Assembly: GCF_009901585.1 (NCBI RefSeq)
Contig: NZ_WXYO01000002.1
Span: 714,769 to 778,768, forward strand
Length of the DNA: 64,000 nt
Direction: 5' to 3'
Source of the DNA: Poritiphilus flavus
Lineage (GTDB): Bacteria; Bacteroidota; Bacteroidia; Flavobacteriales; Flavobacteriaceae
The position numbers and the translations under genes are program-made. Positions within the stretch are counted from its first letter, which is position 1; the number at the start of each line of letters is the position of its first letter. Shown here piece by piece: positions 7,019 to 13,922 of the stretch. Under the pieces are notes generated by a model, which had not been told where the DNA came from, ran no database searches, and saw only the letters and a program-made list of their open reading frames with translations.

Positions 7019-10000
7019 TTAGTCCAGACTAAAAACCTCTACTTCTTTGAAAGGTGAGATCTCAAGTTGCTCTATTTCTTCCTGATATTCCTTCCAGCTG
7101 TCATTAAAAAAAGCGTTGGTCTTGCTCAGTGCACCCTTTAATTCTTCTTCCGCGAATCGGATCAACTTCCTTTCGGTATCTGTTATTCCGGTTTTTCTTG
7201 AAGCTACATAAAATCTGGCAGTATTTAGTCTTCGAACAACAGTAGGTTCAGGATTTCTTGTGATTCCCTGTCTTTTGTCCTCTTTACCAACAAAAATGGC
7301 CACTACGGAATCAATCTTTTTGGAGATCAATTCAGAGGCTTTGATCTGATCTTTGAATTTCTCTTTATCCAAAGTCTTCAGTTCTTTGCCGTACTTGTTA
7401 GCGATATTCTTGCTCTTAACCAATTGCTTAACCGCATCTGCGGCTTTTTGCTGGTAGTCCTGAAGCCTCTTACCGATGTCATAGACTTCATTGATCGACG
7501 CGATGGATGGATTTAGCCTTGGGTCCGTTTTGACTTCAATTACAGTTTCATCGGTCTGTTCCCCGTAGTGGACTTTAATCCGGTAACTACCTGGCTTAAC
7601 ATCTATGCCTCCGGGCTCTTTCTTGCTTTTAGAGATTTTACGTGATGGTGTTTCGGCTCCTTTTTCATCCATTTCCCAGTAAATGCGATGGAAACCTGCT
7701 TTTTTTGGTGTTTTGTATTTCAATGTTCGAATGAGTCTTTCCCCATCAAAGAATTCAAAAACAAGGGAGTCTTTGGTTTTTTTGGATTTAGCCTTTTCAC
7801 CTTCTGTATCCGTAGTTTCATCAGTCTTTTCCTCTTTTTTCGTTTTAGGGACGTTGTCCTTTTTCAGGAAATAAGTGATCATGGCACCGGACTTACGGTT
7901 TTCCGCATTGTATAGCGCATCTCCACCGAACCTGCTTCCGGAAGGCTGTTGATAGGCTGCCTGATAAGCCACTGGTGGTGAGAACAACGCGATATCTTTT
8001 TCCAGTATCCCTTGGTCCGAAGCAATCGCCCTCAGTGGCCGAATATCATCGAGAACCCAGGCTGCCCGCCCAAAAGTTCCTATGATGAGATCGTGTTCTC
8101 TGGGATGTATGGCCAGATCTTTGGTAGAAACTGTAGGGAAACCCTCGGTCCACTTTTGCCATTTTACTCCTGCATTAAAAGATATGTAAAGCCCATCGTC
8201 CGTACCCAAAAACATCAGATCCCGGTTTTCAGGATCTTCCAGTATGGATAAGGTATAACTTTGTACATCCTCAGCATCCACGATGCGCTCCCATGATTTG
8301 CCGTAATCCTTAGTCCGATAAGCATAAGGGGTGTAGTTAAATCTCCGGTAATCATTTGCGATGAGCAGTGCTTCTCCGGCATTGGTTTTAGAAGCCCTGA
8401 TCTGAGGTATCCAGCTTCCTTCAGGCAGTCCCTTAATATTCCCTGATACCTCCGTCCAGTTTGCTCCACCATCACGGGTGTAATGTACTCTGCCGTCATC
8501 AGTACTAACCCAAAGCATGTCCTTTTCAACCGTGGAGGGTTCTATGACCAAAATGGTACAGTAGTTCTCCGCGCCTGTGGCATCCATGGTAAGGCCACCG
8601 CTTTCGCTTTGTTTTTGCTTTTCGGGATCGTTGGTAGTGAGGTCTGGGGATATGATGGTCCAGGTAAGACCCTTGTCTGTGCTTTTGTGAACAAACTGGC
8701 TGCCAAAATATACCGTGCTATTGTCAAAAGGATCCTGACCAATTCCGGCATTCCAGTTAAAACGAAGTTTGGTCTCCCGATCCGGCGGAGTGGGTCTCAC
8801 GGTATAATTATTCCCTGTCATCCAGTCGTACCGGCGGACAAATCCCTGTTGACTCATGGCATATCCGTATCGGGAATCATCCGGATCCGGGACCACATCA
8901 AAACCGTCGCCAAAGGCGATCTCCTGCCAATAACTATTTCGTATTCCCTGGGCGCGCCATACATATGCCGGACCTCTCCAGGAGCCATTGTCCTGCATCC
9001 CTCCGTATACGTTATACGGGAATTCATTGTCTACACTAATGTGATAGAATTGGGCCACCGGTAAATTCCCGATGAAACGCCAGGAAGTACCACCGTCCTT
9101 GGTGATGTTTAGTCCACCGTCGTTTCCATCTATCATAAATTGTCCGTTTTCAGGATGTATCCACCAGGCATGATGGTCCGGATGCACGCCGTTATTGGCA
9201 TTATATGCCGGCATCAGTTGCTTAAAGCTTTTGCCGCCGTCCTCCGAGACATTGACATAAGTGAATATAGAGTAGAGGCGATTCTCATTTTGAGGATCAA
9301 CATAGATTTCGGAGTAATAAAAAGGGCGGTTACCTATATCGTTCTTGTCATTGACCTTATCCCATTTAGCTCCTCCATCCACAGATTTGTAAAGGGCATT
9401 TTTCTTAGCCTCAACAAGGGCATAGACCACATTGGGTTTACTTTTAGCTATTGCAACCCCGATCCTTCCAAGTTCTCCTTTAGGAAAGCCCTCTTCCTCT
9501 GTAACCTTTTTCCAATTTTTACCCCCGTCATAGGTAATATATAATCCGCTGCCTTTTCCACCGGACTTAAAGAACCAGGGGTCCCTTTTGTGTTCCCATA
9601 GGGCAGCGAACAATTTATTCGGATTGGTAGGATCCATAACCAGGTCTGCTACTCCGCTTTGGTTGTTAACAAAGAGGATCTTTTCCCAGTTTTCGCCACC
9701 GTCGGTGCTCTTAAATACCCCTCTCTCAGGGTGCGCTCCCCAGGGGGAACCTATAGCCCCGACATATATGGTCTGAGGGTCTGTCGGGTCTATGATAATA
9801 CGATGTATGTGCCTTGTCTTTTCCAGGCCCATGGATTGCCAGGTCTTTCCCCCGTCAAGAGATCTGTAGATCCCGTAACCACCATTTAGGCTATTCCTGG
9901 GGTTACCCTCTCCAGTGCCCACCCAGATCGCAGAAGGGTTGGATTGTTGTATGGCCACGGCACCGATAGAAGCAGTTACCTCCTTATCAAAGATGGGCTT

Positions 10001-10228
10001 CCAACTGACGCCTCCGGAAGTAGATTTCCAAAGTCCTCCGGATGCGGTACCTGCGTAAATAATGTCAGGATCCTTATGAACTACATCTATTGCGGTAACC
10101 CGGCCACTCATTCCGCCAGGGCCTATATTTCTGGGTTTAAGGTCTTGTAAAAGCTTCATATTGAAGTCCTGGGCAGTAAGCGATAGGAAACTAAAAATAA
10201 GGAATAGCAGCGGTAGAGATTTTTTCAA
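7019..10228 (-). CDS. Secreted sortilin/VPS10-like BNR-propeller protein
   Basis: This is a 1069-residue exported protein of the type usually named glycosyl hydrolase or WD40/YVTN/BNR-like in flavobacteria. A signal peptide is at 1-19 (LSLTAQ). Residues about 25-760 hold many BNR/Asp-box repeats of the form S-x-D-G-G-x-x-W (STSGGVSW, SLDGGKTW, STDGGENW, TYDGGKNW, TRDGGANW), which build one or two beta-propellers resembling the VPS10/sortilin fold. A Lys/Glu-rich low-complexity segment follows (KKTKKEEKTDETTDTEGEK, about 790-810), then an all-beta domain around 830-900 and a helical tail. No glycosidase catalytic residues can be assigned, so enzymatic activity is not supported by the sequence. 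The repeat spacer 10229-11183 lies upstream. Confidence 0.85.
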   Translation of the reverse strand: MKKSLPLLFLIFSFLSLTAQDFNMKLLQDLKPRNIGPGGMSGRVTAIDVVHKDPDIIYAGTASGGLWKSTSGGVSWKPIFDKEVTASIGAVAIQQSNPSAIWVGTGEGNPRNSLNGGYGIYRSLDGGKTWQSMGLEKTRHIHRIIIDPTDPQTIYVGAIGSPWGAHPERGVFKSTDGGENWEKILFVNNQSGVADLVMDPTNPNKLFAALWEHKRDPWFFKSGGKGSGLYITYDGGKNWKKVTEEEGFPKGELGRIGVAIAKSKPNVVYALVEAKKNALYKSVDGGAKWDKVNDKNDIGNRPFYYSEIYVDPQNENRLYSIFTYVNVSEDGGKSFKQLMPAYNANNGVHPDHHAWWIHPENGQFMIDGNDGGLNITKDGGTSWRFIGNLPVAQFYHISVDNEFPYNVYGGMQDNGSWRGPAYVWRAQGIRNSYWQEIAFGDGFDVVPDPDDSRYGYAMSQQGFVRRYDWMTGNNYTVRPTPPDRETKLRFNWNAGIGQDPFDNSTVYFGSQFVHKSTDKGLTWTIISPDLTTNDPEKQKQSESGGLTMDATGAENYCTILVIEPSTVEKDMLWVSTDDGRVHYTRDGGANWTEVSGNIKGLPEGSWIPQIRASKTNAGEALLIANDYRRFNYTPYAYRTKDYGKSWERIVDAEDVQSYTLSILEDPENRDLMFLGTDDGLYISFNAGVKWQKWTEGFPTVSTKDLAIHPREHDLIIGTFGRAAWVLDDIRPLRAIASDQGILEKDIALFSPPVAYQAAYQQPSGSRFGGDALYNAENRKSGAMITYFLKKDNVPKTKKEEKTDETTDTEGEKAKSKKTKDSLVFEFFDGERLIRTLKYKTPKKAGFHRIYWEMDEKGAETPSRKISKSKKEPGGIDVKPGSYRIKVHYGEQTDETVIEVKTDPRLNPSIASINEVYDIGKRLQDYQQKAADAVKQLVKSKNIANKYGKELKTLDKEKFKDQIKASELISKKIDSVVAIFVGKEDKRQGITRNPEPTVVRRLNTARFYVASRKTGITDTERKLIRFAEEELKGALSKTNAFFNDSWKEYQEEIEQLEISPFKEVEVFSLD

Positions 10229-10363
10229 GTTGCATTAGTTTAAGAGGTAGAGGACCTGAGATTCCACACAGGGAAATATCCTCTCCGAATTAGCCGCCTA
10301 AAGATACCAAAATCCCTAACGGGATTTCTTAAAGGGGTGTTAAGGTGGTTTTCAGTTGGCAGC

Positions 10364-10387
10364 CCTCCTTCGCTAAAGCTACGGAGG
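10364..10387. repeat. CTTCGCT near-palindrome, copy 1
   Basis: This 24-base element starts CCTCC, ends GGAGG, and has GCT-AA-AGC in its centre, so it can fold into an imperfect hairpin. An exact copy is at 10843-10866. Variants on the other strand are at 63228-63251 and 63270-63293. Confidence 0.8.
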
Positions 10388-10576
10388 ATGAGGTCAGTTG
10401 GCAGTTGGCAGTTAGCAGTTGGCAGTAATCAGTAATCAGTAAACAGTGAACAGTGAACGGTACCCATCACTTAACACTCAACATTTAAAACTTATAAACT
10501 TAGACTTAAACTTATACTTAATCTTTGATTTCTCTGCTTTTAAGTTGCAGCATGAATGATTAACTTGATATAGGGG

Positions 10577-10592
10577 AGGGGTTTAGACCCCT
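10577..10592. repeat. GGGGTYTRGACCCC hairpin, copy 1
   Basis: This is AGGGGTTTAGACCCCT, a near-perfect 16-base inverted repeat. It is preceded on the plus strand by the conserved block CTGCTTTTAA ... GATTAACTT and followed by TGGTCAGT, as are the other copies. Confidence 0.8.
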
Positions 10593-10791
10593 GGTCAGTT
10601 AGCAGTTGGCGGTTGCCAGTTAGCAGTTGGCAGTAATCAGTAAACAGTGAACAGTGAACAGTGAACAGTGAACGGCACCCCTCACTTAACACTCAAAACT
10701 TAAAACCTTTAAACTTAAGCTTATACTTAAACTTGAACTTTGTCTTTTCTGCTTTTAAAATGCGGTATGACCGATTAACTTAATATCGGGG

Positions 10792-10807
10792 AGGGGTCTG
10801 GACCCCT
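10792..10807. repeat. GGGGTYTRGACCCC hairpin, copy 2
   Basis: This is AGGGGTCTGGACCCCT with the same flanks as copy 1. It differs from copy 1 only in the two central variable positions. Confidence 0.8.
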
Positions 10808-10842
10808 GGTCAGTTGGCAGTTGCCAGTTGGCGGTAATCAGT

Positions 10843-10866
10843 CCTCCTTCGCTAAAGCTACGGAGG
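10843..10866. repeat. CTTCGCT near-palindrome, copy 2
   Basis: This is an exact copy of 10364-10387. The identity continues rightward to 10939, giving a 97-base direct repeat. Confidence 0.8.
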
Positions 10867-11055
10867 ATGAGGTCAGTTGGCAGTTGGCAGTTAGCAGTTG
10901 GCAGTAATCAGTAATCAGTAAACAGTGAACAGTGAACGGCACCTCTCACTTAACACTCAAAACTTAAAACCTTTAAACTTAAGCTTATACTTAAACTTGA
11001 ACTTTGTCTTTTCTGCTTTTAAAATGCGGTATGACCGATTAACTTGAATTTGGGG

Positions 11056-11071
11056 AGGGGTTTGGACCCCC
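11056..11071. repeat. GGGGTYTRGACCCC hairpin, copy 3
   Basis: This is AGGGGTTTGGACCCCC. The 14-base core is kept while the outer A/C pair is broken. It has the same left flank as copies 1 and 2. Confidence 0.75.
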
Positions 11072-11149
11072 GGTCAGTAAGCAGTAATCAGTTTTCCTTA
11101 TCCAAAACTTAAAACTCAAAACTCAACACTTAAAACCTCTAAACTTATA

Positions 11150-11180
11150 CTTAAACTTGATCTTAAACTTATACTTAATC
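11150..11180 (-). repeat. AAGTATAAG/AAGTTTAAG tract downstream of the F420-type reductase gene
   Basis: This 31-base tract is identical to 4898-4928. It starts 3 bp after the stop codon of the 11184-11801 gene and reads as AAGTATAAG, AAGTTTAAG, AAGATCAAG in the direction of that gene. Confidence 0.85.
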
Positions 11181-11183
11181 CCA

Positions 11184-11801
11184 TTACCGCCTCATCAACT
11201 TAAATCCGATTTCCCTTCCCTGACCCTGGAAAATAGCCAGATTGATCCAAAACCAGGCGAATTGCTCCATAAGCTCAAATTTGTCATTCCCCCCAACATC
11301 ATAACATTCACCAAATCCGGCATCCTTAGCTAGAATAGCGGCGATTTTCTTCCCCTTTGCGCTATCACCACACACAAACATATCTGTAGCAACACCCTGA
11401 TAAACCGGGTCTTCCATATTATTAGAGCCAGTGGTGTTAAAACACTTTACCACCTCTTTGGTATTGGTGCTGGCTAAAACGGCGTCCGAGGTGTTGGAAA
11501 AACCCTCGGGACCCCGCCCCATAACAATATTCATAGCGTCAATGATGACCTTTCCTGCAGTATTTCCAAGGCTCTCACTTACAGTAACGGCTGCTGTGGC
11601 AGGAGTGGCTAGCAAAATGACCTCTGAGAGCTCCACGGCCTGACTAATTTCGAATACCTCAGTATTAGGGTTTTCCAGCAGCTCATCTCCTTTAAAACTA
11701 CTCTTGTCCCTTACCCCTAAACGTATATGATGCCCGGATTTGGACCATTTGGTAGCCAGGGCGCTTCCTACATTTCCCGTCCCAACAATAGCAATATTCA
11801 T
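11184..11801 (-). CDS. NADP-dependent F420-type oxidoreductase (NAD(P)-binding)
   Basis: This is a 205-residue cytoplasmic Rossmann protein of the NADP oxidoreductase coenzyme F420-dependent (FNO-like) family. The dinucleotide fold begins at residue 1 with IAIVGTGNVGSALA (Gly-rich loop 7-13), followed by a GVRD second strand where an Arg favours NADP. The FNO-like central part ATPATAAVTVSESLG and the C-terminal NDKFELMEQFAWFWINL are visible. Flavobacteria do not usually use F420, so the true substrate is probably another small molecule. It lies 42 bp downstream of the DJ-1/PfpI gene on the same strand, probably one operon divergent from an HxlR regulator. That context suggests a role in electrophile or redox stress. 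Confidence 0.88.
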   Translation of the reverse strand: MNIAIVGTGNVGSALATKWSKSGHHIRLGVRDKSSFKGDELLENPNTEVFEISQAVELSEVILLATPATAAVTVSESLGNTAGKVIIDAMNIVMGRGPEGFSNTSDAVLASTNTKEVVKCFNTTGSNNMEDPVYQGVATDMFVCGDSAKGKKIAAILAKDAGFGECYDVGGNDKFELMEQFAWFWINLAIFQGQGREIGFKLMRR

Positions 11802-11843
11802 CTTACAATATTTTAATTCTACATTTTTTTGAGTAATTCGATT

Positions 11844-12614
11844 TCAGCGATAAGATAGAAGGTCTACGACCATATGAGCTGCAGCGGCACCTGAGTTTTG
11901 CTGTTGTCCGGTAACCAGATTCCCGTCCCTTATAGCAAAGGACGAAAAGGCATCGGCTACCTTGAATTTGGTATCCCGTATCTTCCTGGCTTCATCTTCA
12001 ATACGATAAGGCTGGATCTTTTGTCCTACCGCCTGGTCCGCATAATCTTCTTCTGCATTGGCGAAACCTGTCCAGGTCTTTCCCTTTACCAACAATTCTC
12101 CATCAGTCCGCCTGGTTTCCAAAAGCAGTGTTGTAGAATGACAAACCGCTGCACTGGGTTTTCCGGAGTCATAAAATGAAGCGAAAAGCTCTTGCAACTC
12201 CTTATTGTCCTTAAAGGTATACATGGGTCCCTGGCCACCAACCAGGAAAATAGCATCGTGATCCGCCGGATCCAGATGGCTTATTTTTTTGGTATTTCCC
12301 AGAAGTTGCCTAAACCAATCGTATTGCATATATCCCAAAGATATCACATCGTCGGCGGCATAGCCACTGGAATCAGTGGGGTCTGACCAGGCGTCCATTA
12401 AGATCTCGCCGCCTTCGGTTGAGGCTATATCGACTTCGTATCCCGCCTCCTGAAATACCCGTAGAGGATGAGTAAGTTCGGCAGCCCAAAAACCGATTGG
12501 CCAACCCGTTTGTTGAGAAACTGACGGACTGCTGGCCACCATCAAAATCCGCCCTTTCAAAGGCATACCATGTGCATGTACATATTGCTGTTGCTCAATT
12601 ATTTCTTTTTTCAT
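11844..12614 (-). CDS. DJ-1/PfpI-family class I glutamine amidotransferase-like protein
   Basis: This is a 256-residue cytoplasmic protein of the DJ-1/PfpI superfamily, Hsp31-like subgroup. The nucleophile elbow is AAVCHST with Cys158 and the adjacent His159. The conserved acidic residue preceding it is Glu47 (WAAELTHP), and the oxyanion-loop GGQGPM is at 126-131. Relatives act as glyoxalase III, protein deglycase or stress chaperones; which of these applies here cannot be read from the sequence. It starts 123 bp from the divergent HxlR gene, and a probable promoter with TGTCAA repeats lies between them. It is likely cotranscribed with the NADP oxidoreductase downstream. Confidence 0.9.
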   Translation of the reverse strand: MKKEIIEQQQYVHAHGMPLKGRILMVASSPSVSQQTGWPIGFWAAELTHPLRVFQEAGYEVDIASTEGGEILMDAWSDPTDSSGYAADDVISLGYMQYDWFRQLLGNTKKISHLDPADHDAIFLVGGQGPMYTFKDNKELQELFASFYDSGKPSAAVCHSTTLLLETRRTDGELLVKGKTWTGFANAEEDYADQAVGQKIQPYRIEDEARKIRDTKFKVADAFSSFAIRDGNLVTGQQQNSGAAAAHMVVDLLSYR

Positions 12615-12646
12615 ACCTGGTTACATTTGTCAATTCAGAGATGGTT

Positions 12647-12677
12647 TAAAATTATAGAAGTTACCTACTTTTGTCAA
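12647..12677 (-). promoter_or_regulatory. Candidate promoter of the DJ-1/oxidoreductase operon
   Basis: Read on the minus strand, TTG (12677-12675) is followed after 20 bases by TAATTTTA (12654-12647), a near match to the Bacteroidota TTTG/TAnnTTTG promoter. The start codon is at 12614, giving a leader of about 27 bases. Confidence 0.4.
12666..12673 (+). promoter_or_regulatory. -7 box TACTTTTG of the hxlR gene
   Basis: TACTTTTG fits the Bacteroidota -7 consensus TAnnTTTG and lies 64 bases before the ATG at 12738. No convincing -33 TTTG is seen at the expected distance. A TGTCAA copy starts inside it, which is consistent with autorepression. Confidence 0.5.
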
Positions 12678-12737
12678 TATACTGTCAACTAAGTACGATA
12701 CTAACTAAAATGAAAGTATACTGTAAATCAAAAAGTT

Positions 12738-13112
12738 ATGGGTGATTTTATGTACAACAACAAACTGTATTACAATCCTGTGGAGTTCGCGCTTGATAAA
12801 ATAGGGGGTACCTGGAAAATGCCGATCTTGTGGAGATTGAACAAAAAGGTGATGCGTTTTAGTGAGTTGAAACGTAGCATGCCACATATCTCTGATAAGA
12901 TGCTTACCTCACAACTCAGGGACCTGGAAGGTAACGGTTTCATTAAGCGCAAGGTTTATGCCGTGGTGCCGCCTAAAGTAGAATATTCGATCACAGAGGA
13001 TGGGAAGCGTGTAATACCTGTTTTGGAAACCCTTCGGAATTTTGGTTTGGAACTGATGAAAGAAGCCGGAATAGAGCTCAAGAAAGGCACTGCGGGAACA
13101 GCTAAGCCTTAA
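12738..13112 (+). CDS. HxlR-family transcriptional regulator
   Basis: This is a 124-residue winged helix-turn-helix regulator of the HxlR/MarR-like family. The family core is clear: ALDKIGGTWKMPILWRL (about 18-34), RFSELKRSMPHISDKMLTSQLRDLEGNGFI (recognition region about 39-70), and a wing, YAVVPPKVEYSITEDG. It contains no cysteine, so redox sensing of the YodB type through a conserved N-terminal Cys is not supported. It is divergent from the DJ-1/PfpI and NADP oxidoreductase genes, the usual arrangement for a local repressor of an aldehyde or electrophile response operon. Translation may start at 12738 or at the second ATG, 12750. Confidence 0.92.
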   Translation: MGDFMYNNKLYYNPVEFALDKIGGTWKMPILWRLNKKVMRFSELKRSMPHISDKMLTSQLRDLEGNGFIKRKVYAVVPPKVEYSITEDGKRVIPVLETLRNFGLELMKEAGIELKKGTAGTAKP

Positions 13113-13118
13113 ACGTCA

Positions 13119-13676
13119 ATGAGGAAGCCCGTTTACACATATCCTGATTTTGTAAGCAGGATCGCACTGTATCAACAACCCGGCAAACGGTATTGGTTGA
13201 CCCTGACCGTTTGTGAACATATGGAGGAGGAATTGTGTGTTATCTTAAAAAATCCAAGCAGGGCGAACAGGGAGGTTTCAGACAAAACCGTTTATAATGT
13301 GGCCAGCTATATATACAGGAATAAAGAAAGATATGAGGAACTGCGCAATGTAGGGAAGGTAACTATTCTCAACCTGATTCCCTTTTATCAGACCTATTCG
13401 GATCGACTTCAACTCCACAGAAATGGCATAGCAGACCATAAAAACCTTAGTTTTATTGATAAGTTCAGTAAAAACTGTGACAAGGTGATCCTCGCCTGGG
13501 GAAATCATCCAAAAGGACTTTACGAGGAATACGAGGCTTTGAAAGAGGAGGTGAAAAACATATTGAGAAATAATGGGAATTCTCTCTTTTATGTGGATCG
13601 GCTGAGTTTGAGCGGAAACCCCAAACACGGGCAAGTGTGGGGATATCAGGATTCATTTTGCAAAATTTGGGTTTAG
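13119..13676 (+). CDS. DUF1643 domain protein
   Basis: This is a 185-residue soluble protein matching the DUF1643 pattern: CVILKNPSRANREVSDKTV (about 46-64), VTILNLIPFYQT (about 86-97), a conserved ILAWGNHPKG motif (about 125-134) and a C-terminal LSLSGNPKHG segment. The ORF starts 6 bp after the HxlR gene and is probably cotranscribed with it. The family has no established biochemical function; members are often encoded near phage or accessory genes, which is weak support for treating 12.7-16.0 kb as accessory. A 246-bp AT-rich gap (13677-13922) follows, in which I see no gene or clear promoter. Confidence 0.8.
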   Translation: MRKPVYTYPDFVSRIALYQQPGKRYWLTLTVCEHMEEELCVILKNPSRANREVSDKTVYNVASYIYRNKERYEELRNVGKVTILNLIPFYQTYSDRLQLHRNGIADHKNLSFIDKFSKNCDKVILAWGNHPKGLYEEYEALKEEVKNILRNNGNSLFYVDRLSLSGNPKHGQVWGYQDSFCKIWV

Positions 13677-13922
13677 ACTATTCTTTAAATAGCTAAAAAT
13701 TCTGCTGACTTTTTCAAAATCAACTCAATATTCCAATTGATTTACTATCCATTTCTCGTATTGGCCTAAGAAAAATCCATTTTTATTTTAGGAAAATATG
13801 TAATAGATTTATAGTAAGCAGATTAAGACGACATAACTTGAATTGTGGCATCAAATATGTCAAAGTCGTTATCTGTATTCCTGGTTCCCCCTTCACTCTT
13901 GGTACTCATTTAAATCAAAGTA

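Larger units (their letters stand above)
10229..11183. repeat. Gene-free spacer made of modular repeats
   Basis: I see no gene here. About 100 bp nearest 10228 are ordinary leader, including a hairpin AAATCCC-TAAC-GGGATTT at 10310-10327. From about 10350 the DNA is a mosaic of CAGTTGGCAG and CAGTAATCAG runs, CAGTGAACAGTGAAC runs, ACTTAAACTTATAC tracts, two copies of a CTTCGCT-containing near-palindrome and three GGGGTYTRGACCCC hairpins. Two long exact direct duplications (by eye) are present: 10364-10460 equals 10843-10939 (97 bases), and 10681-10781 equals 10945-11045 (101 bases). The same modules recur at 62868-63790. Exact duplication suggests recent recombination or slippage. Confidence 0.9.
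12628..12688. promoter_or_regulatory. Candidate HxlR operator: three TGTCAA repeats
   Basis: TGTCAA occurs at 12628-12633, 12672-12677 and 12683-12688 in the divergent intergenic region. The spacings are 44 and 11 bases, whole helical turns, so all copies face the same side of the DNA. They overlap both predicted promoters. Assignment to HxlR is inference from position. Confidence 0.45.

Noticed and set aside
8483-9064. Plus-strand open frame opposite the giant propeller gene
   Set aside because: It is an antisense shadow with no recognisable motifs; the minus-strand gene has strong BNR repeats through this region.
10310-10327. AAATCCC-TAAC-GGGATTT hairpin as a terminator
   Set aside because: It lies upstream of a minus-strand start and has only a short T stretch. 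It could stop readthrough from 11184-11801, but support is weak.
10330-11183. CRISPR array
   Set aside because: The repeats are short, unequal and nested, lack spacers of regular length, and no cas genes are present.
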